Source: Dillenia suffruticosa (Eukaryota > Streptophyta > Magnoliopsida > Dilleniales > Dilleniaceae). Taken from it: a DNA stretch of 64,000 bases. This document shows, one piece after another, positions 47,205 to 59,638 of the stretch (its first letter is position 1; every line of letters starts with the position of its first letter). The translations under genes were made by a program, and so were the position numbers. The stretch is taken from contig JAVTVX010000030.1 in the NCBI GenBank assembly GCA_033439265.1, positions 746,501 through 810,500 on the forward strand. Direction: 5' to 3'. The notes under the pieces were generated by a model. That model did not search any database and was not told the origin of the DNA. It saw only the letters and a list, made by a program, of their open reading frames with translations.

Positions 47205-50200
47205 ATCATCGTCATCGTCATCCCCTGTTTTCGGATTCCCCTCTTTATCTCAATCTTCTTCAACACCTTCCTTCTCTTTTGCAAACCTTAATTCCTCCTC
47301 CTCCTCCTCTTCTTCTTCCTCTCTCTTCTCTTCAACTTCTTCAAAACCTTTCTCTTTTGACACAACCCCATCTTCTTCACATTCTTTTTCCTCCCCCTTT
47401 TCCTTATCCAACCCTAATCCTTCTTCTTCTTCTTCCTCTTCCTCTTCTTTTGCCTCTGCTCCCTCCTCCGGTTTTGGTTTAGGTTTTTCCTCGTCTACAT
47501 CATCATCTTCTTCAGCGGCCCCATCTCTCTCTTTGGGGTTCGGAGCCGGTTCATCTGGATCCACCTCCTCTCTGTTCGGAGCATCTTCTTCATCTCCATT
47601 GTTCGGCTCATCTTCCTCTTCAGCTTCGGCTCCTACGGCAGCTTCTTCGGCTTCGGCTTCGGCTTCGGCTTCGACTCCGTTTTCGGGTTTTTCAGCTCCA
47701 TCAACCAATATTTTTGGACCAAGTTCTAGCTCGGCTTCTTCTACGCCGGCATTTTTAATTCCGGCTTTGGGGAAGACTGCGACTACTTCAACTTCTTCTT
47801 CCGAGACTTCTGGGTCTTCATCGTCGTCGAGTTTTTCGTTCGGGACACCGTCGTCTTCTTCACCATTTCAATCTTCTTTCAGTGGTTTCAGCAATGCAGC
47901 TTCTTCTTCTGCTAGTCTGGCTCCTGTCTCTGTAGTTTCAATTACGCCTCCTGCAACTTCCAAACCGGCATTTTCGGGTTTCGGGACATCAACTGTACCA
48001 CTGTTTTCTACTGTCACAACAACTGTAGGTTCAACTCCGGCAGCCACGGTTTCAACTTCATCTTCTTCATCTTCTGCTGCTGATGCCGCATCCACTCCAG
48101 CATTCAGCTTTGGCAGTGCAGCAGCTGCACCAAGTTTTCGTGTGACTGCTGGTTCTGCTTCTTCAGGGACTGTGACTTCGTTTCCGAGTTTCTCTCTGTC
48201 TACAAAAGGAGCTTCATCTTCCGCTTCCCAATCACAGACAAGTACTGCTACTTCTCTCTTTGCTGCAGCTTCTGCTCCGACCTCGCAGTCGCAGTCGCAG
48301 TCGACTACTACAACTCCAGTATTTGGGCAAGCGCAGTCCACCGCTAATTCTACTACAACTCCCCTATGTGGGGCAGCTTTTGCTTCATCCTCGCAAACAC
48401 AGTCTGCCGTTGCTGCTACTACTACGACTACGACTACTGCCACCACTCCACTTTTTGGTGCGACTGCAGCCTCGTCATCCCAAGCACAGTCAACTGCTAC
48501 TACTCCTGTGTTTGGTGAGTTTGTTAAGGCTTTTTTTTTAAGGTTTAAATTCAGTTGTTATTTGATGAAGAATTGAACCAAAACTTGTGGGGTTAATCCA
48601 AAGTTCTAATATAAGAGCACTAATTCTTGAATTCATACTGCCAATGTTCACTTTGTTCACTAGGGAATTTAAGCGGCTGATACTTGACTTGAGATTAAGA
48701 GGGGTGGTAGTGATCAGGTCTCATTGTTGATGATATTGGCATTGGAGGAATGGCCAATGTTTAAATTACTCTCTAGTTTCTCTGGATACCATAAAGGAAC
48801 ATTTCACGGGTATTCCATTATGTCTCTCTGGCTGCCTTAGGTATGAGCAGGGAAGAGATTAACTATGTGGTTTGGAGAAGGGAATAGTGAGGGACAATGC
48901 AGATATAGTTTGGATATAGAGGCTACAGTTGTGTCTGCTAAAGGGTCTGTTTCTTCGGGTTTAAATGGCAACCTTTGAAGCGAAACTTTCTTAATTCCAG
49001 TACCTAGGACCTAAATGAATATTAGAAGCCCCATGGTTGACACTCTTCTAGCTGGGTATAACATTGAAGCTATCCTGACTACAGAAAAAGCCATAAGCTA
49101 CCAAAAACAGCTACCACCTATGAATCTGTCTTGTATAACATACACACTATGTGGGTTCTGCATTTACTATTTATGTTATGTATATGGCTGTAATCAGCGG
49201 AAAGTTCCTGTGTCTTTTCTTTGAATTTCTTAACTCCCCTAGGATCCAAATGAATAGTAGAACCCCCATAACTGACACTCTTCTAGCTCGGTGTGAGATT
49301 GGGGCTATCCTGACTGCAGAAAATTAAAGAGCCATAAGCTACCAAAAACACCCATCACCTACACACTATGTGGGTGGTGCATTCACTTTTTATCATCTTA
49401 TATGTGGCTGTAAACACCGGAAAGATCCCATGTCTTAACTTGTGGGTTTGTTGTAGTGAGTTTACTACTCTTTGCGTGCTATTATTATGTAATGGTCACT
49501 ATGCTGGGCACCACATCTTATATGTCATTGCATGATTGGCCAGTAGAGATTAATGTAAGGAACAGTTACCCACTACCTTACCTCACATCGTTTTTGCTAT
49601 TTTAACACAATTAACCAAGATTTCATGTGTATTATCATATACTTTTTCTAGGTGTTTCTACTTCAGCTTCCACACCTGCAACAACTGTTACCGCTGGCAC
49701 TGCAACTCAAACATCAGCTGTGCTTGCTGTAGCTTCTAGTAGCGGGTTTGTAATCTTTAATTTGGAAATTTTTCTTTTTGGAGGACAAGTAACAAGCTGT
49801 TTTTGTCAAGATATATATAATATGTATGCCTGCAAAATATTGGTATCCTAAATGCCATCTGAAAGTGAGATATGGGGAGCCATTATCTGATGCAAAGTTA
49901 TAGATCTCATGATGAAATGAGATGTTTTGTATTCTAAATTCTTAATATTTTTAGCACATCGTTTGTGAAATGTCTAAAATAAGTTGTCATTGTTATCAAT
50001 CTTAACATGTTATGGTGAACAGTTCTTTGATGCTACGAGACATTGACATCCTCTGGCCTTCTGTTATATAGGGCTGCATCAACAGCTGCTGCAGCATCAC
50101 CAAAATTACCATCTGAGATCACAGGAAAAACAGTTGAAGAGGTATTTGCACCTTTTCCCCTCCAGACATGGTTGGGCTTATTTTCATATTCTCTTCTTAA

Positions 50201-53200
50201 TTTTTAATTTCAGTCTTGGCAATCTTTAAGAGCAACTTCATTGTCTCTGTCCTGATTTATGCATGCTTTGAGCTCTTCCTAACATTTATGTTTCCCACAT
50301 TCATTTGATATTCTCCAAGTGCCTTTCAAATGGCTTGTTCATTGCCTTTCAAGTGGCTTGTTCATTTGATTAAGAAATATCTTTATTTTTGATTAAATTT
50401 CTTCCCCCAACTTCTTGTCCTTTAATACATTTTCATTTTCTGATAAAGATCATTAAGGAGTGGAACACAGAGTTACAAGAACGAACAGGGAAATTTCGAA
50501 AGCAGGCTAATGCAATTGCTGAATGGGACAAGAGAATTTTGCAGAATCGTGATGTCCTCCTTAAACTTGAGGTAGTTCATTTCAAATTTAAGAAAGATTA
50601 TGGAAAATGTACTGATACATCTGAGTTGTTTGCAATCTTGCTAGGCCATCCTTGACTGGTGCTGTTCTCTGTGAATAAAGTTATATAGCCTTTGCACTTT
50701 CTTGTGGTATCATATGACGTATGTTAACTTTGCAAAACCTCCTTCAGAGTTTCCAAGATCAGGATTCTGCAGTATGATGCATTTGGATTGGTGTTTTTCT
50801 CATTCCTGATTATTTACACGTTCATGTTCATGTTCATGTTCATTGAGTTTATGATCAGTGGTGTGTGGCTCTGGATGGAGTTAGATTTATAAACCTCTTG
50901 CACTATGGCATGTTTTATTTGATTTGATTTTTTTTCATTTTTATTTGTTTTTTAAGATCTATGAGACCTCCTTCTAGCTTAAGTGGTTTAGTTTAATTGT
51001 TCGTAATTTGTTTGTCAGATTGAGGTGGCAAAAGTAGTGGAGACACAATCAAAGTTGGAGCGGCAGTTAGAGTTGATTGAAACTCATCAACAGGAAGTAT
51101 GTTGTCGTTCTTATTGGCTTTTCCCTGGTTTGGCCCAAACATACTTGATCAGTTTTAACTTCTTAAGAAAAAATTGGGGCAGGATAAATGTTGTTTTAGG
51201 CTTTTTGTCTATGTGAAGACAGGCTGCTCTTCAAGGTTAATCATGGTTTTATCATTGTTTTGGGGCCTGCTACTTTCGGGCACAATTCTTCTGTTCATTT
51301 CAAGCATGTTACTGTTTGGGAGTCTATTTGTGTTTTCAGCCCTCGGTGGAGCCATATTGCAGTTGCTACCATGTTGTACTATACCCCTTTTGGAAGATAG
51401 ATCCCACCTTTTGGACCCATTTATAGCCTCCAATTCATAGATCATTTCTCTTGGCTGACTGAAATCGTAGAATCAAGTATGGATCTTGGAAATAGAAAAA
51501 GCTAAATGAGACTGGGGACTTATTTTATGTTTATTTAGTGTTTGGTTGTATAAAATGGCAAACACCCAAAGTGTTGAGTTCTGATTATATCTTCTGGACT
51601 CTTTTTTTCTTTTCTTGTGCGTGTTTCATGGGGAAACCTGCATTTTGAACTTTATGCTAAATTCTTGCCTTTGTACTTGATTGATCAAATTCAAATGTTG
51701 ATATTAGGTCGACAAAGCTTTGCAAAGTATTGAAGAAGAGGCGGAGTGTATTTACAAGGATGAACGTGGACTACTTCTTGATGATGAAGCTGCCTCCACC
51801 AGAGATGCAATGTAAGTTTTTTGCAGCAACATGATATCTATTGATCATAATGTGCATTATTACTCAAGCTTGTAGATTAGGTTGATTCGGGATGGGTGGC
51901 CTTTCCATATCATATTACTTTTAAATATTTAGTTTTTCCAATTATTCACTGGTTGGAAGGGGCTATTGATGGAGTGCCACTGCATGTTTGGGTCTTTTAG
52001 AGTTGTTTTTGAGGAAACTTTGCTTTGCTTCTGATTTGGCTTGAAATCTGCTATCACCATAGTTCAAATAGAACAAAGTACTTTCCTGCATTTACATGTA
52101 GCAAAATTTTGTCTTCATTGCTGTTCATTGTTGAGCAATTTCACTTTACATCTTCATGGTGTAACTGAAGAGTAGTTGGGCTGATACTGGTTTTATACAA
52201 TGGGCTAAGTTCTTGCATTTGTGACAATGAGCGAAATTGGTTCTGACATGCTATTACTCTGGTTACTGAGGAAATTACCTGCAACATTCTTGGCAACATT
52301 CTGCTACTAGCACACACGTGTAATTTATCAAAGAAGTGCTTATCTGAGAGTCAAAGTTGGCTTTATTCCTCCCTTCTACTTTCTTGATTTCTTCTATGTT
52401 TTCCTCCATGTAAGTGTTGTGCGTGGTGATATCTAATGGAATCTTTTTTCATTATCCTCTTGGGAGGATATCAGGTATGAGCAGGCTGAATTCATAGAAA
52501 GGGAAATGGAACAGATGGTAGAGCAGATTAAATCAATTATACAGACTCTTAATGCCCACCAAGTAAAACCTTCAACTTGAAGAATTTCACTTCTTCCCTT
52601 GGCTCTCTACCTTATGATTTTTTTTACTTACCTACTCTTTATTCAGGGTGGAGAGCTAAACACAATTGATGGGATGACTCCTTGGGATGCTGTTGTTCGG
52701 ATATTGAACAATCAACTAAGTTCATTAATGTGGATTGATGAAAAGGTTTGTATCTTGGGTGTTCTTTTTTAATTAATTAATTATTTATTTTTCCATCAAC
52801 TCAGATACTTAACGGAAATCAAGAGGCAATATGTTGAATGCAAATTACATGATTGATGATTTTGTACATGTACTGCATTTAGGTTGTTGAGCAAGCACTG
52901 CATAGAATGCCTATTGTGAATTCATTATTAGTCTTGGTCATTTCAACATCTCTGCAGTCCAAAGCTCCCATTTTGTCTATGCTTCTGTATTTCCTTAAGG
53001 CATTCAAGCCTTGTTACAAGTGTGGAATCTGCTGAACAAGTTGCATTTCCATCTTGGTCATCTCAAGTACTTCCTATTGCTAGTTTACTGAGTTCCATTT
53101 ATATTATCAGGCTGAAGAGTTCTCCTCTCGCATTCAAAAGGTTGCAAACCAAGGGTCTGCGGCAGATCGAGAATTGATGGGTTCAAAGTTGTGGAGGATG

Positions 53201-53203
53201 TAA
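47134..53203 (+). CDS. NUP62: Nuclear pore central-channel nucleoporin NUP62
   Basis: FG nucleoporin of the central transport channel (with NUP54 and NUP58). Nine exons: 47134-48514, 49652-49745, 50072-50141, 50449-50571, 51019-51096, 51708-51811, 52475-52562, 52647-52745 and 53111-53203; 2130 nt, 709 residues (Arabidopsis about 739). Residues 1-460 are Ser/Thr/Ala-rich with scattered FG dipeptides (SLFGAS, NIFGPS, SFGTP, PVFGQ, PLFGAT, PVFG). A run of more than 20 Ser near residue 12 comes from a TCG/TCA array. Residues about 480-709 are the conserved Nsp1/Nup62 coiled coil (IIKEWNTELQERTGKF, WDKRILQNRDVLLKLE, MTPWDAVVRILNNQLSSLMWID) ending GSKLWRM. Antisense open frames over the Ser-rich exon are composition artefacts. 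The Arabidopsis orthologue is essential for embryos (EMB2766). Confidence 0.96.
47163..47222 (+). repeat. (TCG/TCA)n trinucleotide array coding poly-Ser in NUP62
   Basis: About 20 consecutive TCG or TCA codons in the first exon. The interruption pattern (G/A third bases) suggests an old but length-variable coding microsatellite. Confidence 0.9.
48987..49440 (+). repeat. Diverged ~230-bp tandem duplication in NUP62 intron 1
   Basis: Copy A (48987-49224) and copy B (49226-49440) share, in order, TTTCTTAA, CTAGGA, AAATGAATA, TGACACTCTTCTAGCT, GCTATCCTGACT, GCCATAAGCTACCAAAAACA, CTACACACTATGTGGG or its variant, and CGGAAAG. The offset is about 239 bp. No coding content. Confidence 0.9.
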
Positions 53204-53533
53204 GCACTGGACTTCAGTATCTTACCTAATGGACCTGCATATGAAGACTTCTCCTTAGTTGTAGCATGGAATCCTTTTGAGGTGGATGACAAGACTGATT
53301 GTTTAACTCTTGAGATAAATTTTCTTTTGAGGCTTTTCCGTTGGAAGTTGGAAAATGCAGCCGGATTTTTTTTCACAAGTAAATACAATGAGTGGCTTCA
53401 TCTCATTTTGATTGTTTGATTATGAACACTGTTTAAAGGTTTTGCCCTAGCAATGACAACCAACGCACCTGGTAGATTTACTGAACTAAGTGGTGTAAAA
53501 AGCTGTCCATTCTACTGATTAATATACAACAGA

Positions 53534-55569
53534 CTATGCCATTTGAGCCCTAGACACCACTACTACAAGAAGGATCACGATGGATAGAAGAACCGATGAT
53601 CTAAGGTTTTCGTCCAAATGATCTGCGCGCTCCGATGTTGGCACTCCCCTTTGATTATCAGGAAGATGAAATATTGCATTAACTAGGCTGATGAAACTAT
53701 CAATCAGTTCCATTATTTTGGCTTTGACAAAGTCCAGAATCAGCCTCATGATGTGCATGGCTAAGTCTGGTTCATCACTAGAAGAGTTTTGATCTTGAGG
53801 CTTTTCATCATCAGCTGCATTGATTGCATGCATAACCAAGACTTTTTGAGCTGATCATCAATGTTAATTTATCATAGAATGAATTCTGCACACATTACCT
53901 CTGTAAAGTGATTGCTTTAGCTTCTGAACCACCTCATTGTTCAACACAGCATCCCAAACGGCCTTATCAGATGCTAGTGAAACCACTATTCTCTGCAGGG
54001 AAATTAAGTATTGAAAACATAAATTAGAAGGGTTTTGTAGCATTACATAAACACAACGAAACAGCGGAGTCACCTGAATACAAGGGTCTCTCTGGAGCAA
54101 GCACAAGGCATCACGAACTCTAGTTAGACCGGGAGATTGCAGTACTCTGGGATCATACCGGGACAACATTGTCTGAAGCCAATGAGACCCTGATCCTGAT
54201 GATGAAAGACCGAGTATGACACTATATTGGAATGAGAAAAATGTGTCAAAATTCATCAATTGTCGAGCAAACCTCTTTAAAAAGTATGTAAAATTTGATG
54301 CTCATGCGAGTTTGCATATGAACACAGTTCTCCCCAAACGAGTTGGGCCTCAACTCAACAAGAGCTCAGCTCAGGCTCATCTTTTTGGTAAAGGAGCCTG
54401 GCTCAAGCTTCACCTTCAAGCTCATTCAATAAAACAGTCGAGTTTAAACACTTCAGAGCTGAACTCAAAAACGCACCCACAAATATAATAGTATATCAAT
54501 CAATTGAGTAGAGTAGGGTACAATAATACATTACAAAGATAAAAGAAGTTAAAAATAAGCCTATTTTATTATTTATTAATAAAAAATTAAAGGTTTTAAA
54601 AATAGATATTTTACGATTACTAATAATTTTGAGTTTATTTAGACATAAAGTCAAGTTCAATTAATAAACATATCCATATTTACTCTAAATTATTCAAAAA
54701 ATAAATAAATCAAATAAAAACTCCAAAGTTTGATTTGGTTGGACTTATTTGGGACCCTAGTGATTCCTTAAATAATATAAGACTATTTCAAATATTTCCT
54801 TATATAGCCCTGTGTACATACATATATACATACATACATATATATAACCAAGGTTGTAATTGTACTATTTCCTCATCTGACCTTAAAATACTCCGGCATC
54901 TTTTTCTCTCTTCGTATATATAGGTTTTTTGTATAGCTTAGACAAGAAATGAAATGAACATTTTATTTCATCCGAATCATTTTTATATTTTTGAATTTTA
55001 ACATGACTTGAAGTATATCTATGACATGACCTTTTTTTTTTGGCTTAGTAATAGTTATGATATGACCTGTGATGACCAATTCTAGCCTTAAAAATTAGAA
55101 TCTGCAGTCAAGTCAAGTGATAGTTGAAAAAGTGAAGGAAATTTGAAGCAAATATATGTGGAACAAAGAGTAAACCAATAACCATTACAGTTTATTACCT
55201 TTGAATGGCAGCTAAAGCATTTTCAACTTCAGTTGTAGAAGGAACTTGACCAAAAACAAAATTATAGAGACACCCACTTGCCCTTTCATCCTCAAATCCA
55301 TCAGAAGATGATCGTCTTGGAGAAACAACATGATGGTTGGCCGAGACAGGAAGGTTTAGAGAATTGAGAGCGGTAGTAGAAGAAGAAGAAGAAGAGAAGG
55401 AGGAGAGAGAAAGATAGTTGGAATTGGAAGCAGAGGGTTTGTGGGTTTTGAGGATTAAAGGGTCAGTTGTCGCAGACCCGACCATAGAGTTTGTGATTGA
55501 TTTTAGTGGCATAGCTCCTCCTCCCATCTCCCTCCCTCCTTCCTTTCCTCTGCCTTCGACTCTATCCAA
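53534..55569 (-). CDS. Uncharacterised plant protein with C-terminal membrane anchor
   Basis: Four exons: 55199-55569, 54074-54221, 53899-53992 and 53534-53850; 930 nt, 309 residues from the ATG at 55569. The ATG at 55512 (MPLKSITNSMVG) is an equally likely start giving 290. I know no function. N-terminal about 110 residues are Ser-rich (a run of SSSSSS near residue 60). A conserved-looking core follows: CLYNFVFGQVPSTTEVENAL, then SGSGSHWLQTMLSRYDPRVL, GLTRVRDALCLLQRDPCIQ and SDKAVWDAVLNNEVVQKL. After an acidic linker comes an amphipathic helical stretch and the final hydrophobic segment SSVLLSIVILLVVVVSRA, seven residues of which face a very short tail, consistent with a tail-anchored protein. 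Tail-to-tail with NUP62 (330 bp), head-to-head with the PLAC8 gene (about 630 bp). Confidence 0.82.
54280..55198 (-). other. First intron of the uncharacterised gene (54222-55198), repeat-bearing
   Basis: Contains a GAGCTC/GAGCT-rich stretch at about 54335-54470 similar in style to sequence at 9100-9215, and AT-rich sequence with ATACAT microsatellite at about 54815-54846. No exon recognised. Confidence 0.5.
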
Positions 55570-56198
55570 ATTCTCGCAGGGGGGTTCTTTTGTTTGGCCT
55601 GTAATTCACTTTTTTTTTTTTGGGAATTTGGGCCAAATATAGGAAATAACATGTTGACTAATAGGGCTAAGTATTTAAGATGCAAATAATAATGTAAGTT
55701 AAAACCATTTTAAAAAGTGTAGATTGGGAATTTGGAATTTTGAAAAATTATTAATTAATACATTAAAGTTTCAAATAAAAGTGTTCCAAAGGGTGTTTTT
55801 TTTTAAGGGTATATTTGGTAAAGACATTTTGTTAAGGAAAGAAAAGAAAAGAAAAAGGAAACTTTGAAGTTAACCAAAAAAAAAAAAAAAAATTGGAAAA
55901 ATACGATGTCATCAGCACGTCATCGTCCTTGCCTTGCAAACGGCATTTCTGCCTTCGCGCATTGCATTTGATCTCTCATCCACGCTCTCTCTCTCTCTCT
56001 CTCTCTCTCCAGATTTGGAGGATATTTTCTCCAAATATCTTCTCCAATCAATCCCAAATTCAGCTTATTTAATTCTCTCCTCAGCGTAAGATCTTCATCA
56101 CATTGCTCCATTTCAAGGTCTCCTCTCTCTCTCTCTCTCTATATATATTTTAATTGTTTCTCTCTCTGTTTCTTGGGTGTTGGATATATAGATAGATA
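55570..56198. promoter_or_regulatory. Bidirectional promoter region (uncharacterised gene / PLAC8)
   Basis: About 630 bp between two divergent starts, AT-rich on the left, with (CT)n microsatellites at 55985-56009 and 56123-56140 in the PLAC8 leader. No discrete TATA box chosen. Confidence 0.5.
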
Positions 56199-59100
56199 AT
56201 GTCAGGAGGACATTCGCAATCGCATTACGTGAAATTGACAAAGGATCAAGCCGCTGTCGATGATATAACCCCTGGTGAACTCAATCAACCTATCGAAGTC
56301 CCTCAGGTCTTCTTCTTCAACCCCTTTTCTTTGTTTCTTTTTTCTTTTTCTTTTTTTTTTCAGCATTGTCTGTGCATTCACTCTAGTTGAAATTCATTAC
56401 CCCCACGATAATTTTTTTTTGAGATTTTAAATATCTGAATTATTGTGTTTATTCTTGATTTAATATCCGGTTACTTTGAAAATTTTAAAGCCTACACTGG
56501 AGATGTTCTATGGATTATAAATGAGACTGCTCCAATGGGGGTGACTTATTCATTGAAACCTTTAACCATGATTTTGTCAAGTCCAGCTTAATATTTTTTA
56601 AAAGAAGAAAAAAAAACGTGGGTTTAAGATAAAGAGGAAAGACATGGGCTCGGTGGTAAAGTGCTTCAGCCCAACAAAGAAGCAAGTTGGGTGGCAGGGT
56701 TTGAAGAAAGAGAGAAAAACTGAAATGAGGTTTTTCCTGAAAGCAAGATCTGACAAACACAAAACTAGTTGTGAAATCAACTCCTGAGAGCTAGTTTTCT
56801 TTTGAGCAAAGTAAAAATTAATACGTAAAATAAATTAAAAAAAAAAATTCAAGCTTTACTATGTGTGTCTGTGTGTTGGACTAACAAAGAAGAGAGGAAA
56901 AATAAAATGGTGTTTTGTCATTCAAGAGTAGAAAGAAAAGAGGTGGTTTCAAGATGCAAACTAGAAAAATATACATGAAACAATTTGTGGAAGAAAAGCA
57001 TTTCCTGCCATGCACACAATGTATCTATGATCACTGTGAGCAACATGTTCATCCATATTGGAAATTTCACGTTGCTTGTGTGGAGTTTTTGATGTTGTAT
57101 CTTAAGAAGTCACCTTCCCATCCACCTTAACTCATGGGATCAACGGTTAGCAATACCCAGATAGTTTTACCTTATTTTTATTAAGAATTATTTTGAGAAG
57201 AGTTCTTGGAAGAATTGAACCTGGGACATCAAACAAAGATGCCTTGTCCTATCCTTAGTTGTAAACATAATAATAGCAAGGACCATGGTCGACCATGGTG
57301 TCCTCTGTACTCAATGTATTGGTTTTCTCTGTTCTATCTGCTGATATTTGTGTCATTGGATAGTTGGCTGTTCATAGATGTCCTGAATGTGGGCAACCTC
57401 TACCAGAAAGTTATTCACCCCCTGGTGATGAAGCTTGGACAACTGGCATATGTGGGTGTGCTGAAGATCCAGAGAGTTGTAAGTTTTCACATTGATTTTC
57501 AAGAATCTTAAGTCTGATCTTCAAAGTTTATTTATTTGAGGTTCATGCTATATGTTTCCCTTGTCTAAGTTTTATTTAGAACTAGGTCAGCAGCTCCTCA
57601 GTCCAAGCTCTGAAAATAAGTGCAGGGTGCATAAGATTGAGGCCACTGCCACAACAAATTGTGACATAGGGGTGTTTTTTTTTGGGTGGACGGTAGAACT
57701 TATATCTGAAGGTGAATATGCTGATGCAGCGATAATTGCTTATTGATCCATATCAGCAGGACGATATGGAACATAAGAAATTCCATACATGACTTATCAC
57801 CTTGCCAGTAGCTTTGTGCTTTCTGGTCTACTTGTGGTTGAACTAGCAGGAGACCTCTTCTCAGCAATTTAGATGTTTTTTCTTTGTGGCTTTTTACTGA
57901 ACAGCAGAAAAGTGTTTTTCACCACTTTGACCGAAAAGTTTATTTCATAAGCTCACTTTGGTTCTTGACCCCGTTTTGGTGGTGGATGTTCACATTAGAT
58001 TTTTTGTAATGGCCTTGTTAAAGCAGTTCTCAAGTGCTCAGTGTGCACATGAACATAGGGTATATGGTATAGCTTGGAGGACAAGAGAGTGCTTTAACTG
58101 GTAGTGTAAGGAGAGTTGCATGAAGATTGAGAACTGCACCAGTTAAAAAAAGGCAATAAATTTCAACTGGTTCAGCTATGACCATTGGAATTTGAATGGA
58201 AGTCAGAATGTGTTTCAAATAGGCTACACTTTTGTCGGCTTTTGTCATATGCGGTCTATCTGATTGGTATTTCTTCTTATACCACTGCACATTATTTTTG
58301 ATAGTTTCAGAGGTGGATCTCATCACAATAAAGCTTACGTGGCAATGATGAACACTGCTTTTGACCTTGCCATGCAAAAATGAAAATAATTGTTGGCTGT
58401 TCAGTAGTTAAATGATAGTAACATCATCATGGCTGTGAATATGCCTTTTTAATGAATTGTTTTTTCTGCATCTAAAGTTTTATTTTTGGGTAGCAATTCT
58501 ACCTACAGATTACCATATCCTTCATGAGCGTTTTGTTCATCAATTTGAGCATTATGACTTGTCACTGTTTATTCTATTAACTTTTGCTAATTTCACAGGC
58601 TGGACTGGATTGTTCTGTCCATGTGTGCTGTTTGGGCGTAATGTTGCAACCTTGAGAGATGATATTCCTTGGACGAATGCATGTGTTTGTCATGCCATAT
58701 GTGTTGAAGGCGGAATTGCACTTGCAACAGCAGCATCACTTTTTAATGGAATTGATCCAAACACATCATTTCTCATCTTTGAGGGTCTATTGTTTTCGTG
58801 GTGGATGTGTGGCATCTATACTGGCATGATACGACAATCATTGCAGAAGAAGTATCATCTTAAAGTCAGTTCAATTTTGCCCTTGTGAATCCTAGTGTAA
58901 AGAAACTAATTGACTCCAGGAAAAAAAAAAAAAAGATATGGAATTTTTCACCTGAAGATAAAGAGCTTTTGTACATTCTTATGTGCATTTAATCAAATTC
59001 ATGTACTCATTTGAGAACATCTGCTGCATTGCCTATTAGAAAAGAAAACCTTTTAAGTTTACTGCATTTTGTTTTCTAACATATTGAAGCATTTATCTGC

Positions 59101-59638
59101 AGATTGTAGGGGACATGTTGAACCTTGTTTTCATGAGACAATTTAGTCTTCAAAAATGAATCTTTATGATCCCATTGGCAGCCGTAAGGCATCTAAAATT
59201 GTATTGAACAACTCCATAATGCACGTGGCTTGCATATGGTCTATGTTTCACATTTCAGGCAGCTGGTTGTCATTTTCATTCAAATCATAGAAAATCCTCT
59301 TCTATCCAAGAAGTTTTGAGCTCTTTAGTTTAAGCTGGAAAAAATACCCACACAAAATAGGCACCCGGAAGACAAATAATTGTTTCTTTCTTTAATTCAC
59401 CTTTTACCCACTACTGATCTGTTCCCATGTCGTGATCATGCAGAACTCACCATGTGATCCGTGCATGGTGCATTGCTGTATGCACCAGTGTGCATTGTGC
59501 CAGGAGCACAGGGAGATGAAGGGGCATCTATCAGATGAATGTGACATGGCCATGACTGTCGTGAAGCCACCGCCAGCTCAGGAGATGAATGCTGGTGAAA
59601 ACCGGGAGTCCACTACTTCTACAAACAACTCTTCTTAG
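56199..59638 (+). CDS. PLAC8/cell-number-regulator family protein (At2g45010-like)
   Basis: Four exons: 56199-56306, 57364-57478, 58599-58864 and 59444-59638; 684 nt, 227 residues. Start [20 protein letters not shown] is the typical CNR6-type N-terminus. Cys-rich PLAC8 core: [39 protein letters not shown], then [15 protein letters not shown] and a hydrophobic stretch with [22 protein letters not shown]. It ends with [22 protein letters not shown] and a polar tail. Family members are plasma-membrane proteins implicated in organ size, cadmium or calcium handling; the role of this one is not known. Head-to-head with the uncharacterised gene and tail-to-tail with mitochondrial EF-G, as expected from the conserved block. 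Confidence 0.94.

Noticed and set aside
47250-48446. Long antisense open frames (Glu/Asp- and Val-rich) opposite NUP62 exon 1
   Set aside because: They mirror the Ser/Thr/Ala codon bias of the sense FG exon, have no family features and no splice support.
49015-49224. 69-codon frame in NUP62 intron 1
   Set aside because: It lies inside the tandem-duplicated intronic repeat and is not kept open in the second copy.
56515-56780. Minus-strand frames in PLAC8 intron 1 resembling short hydrophobic peptides
   Set aside because: Intronic, no conserved start or family pattern, and the segment is removed between consistent splice sites.
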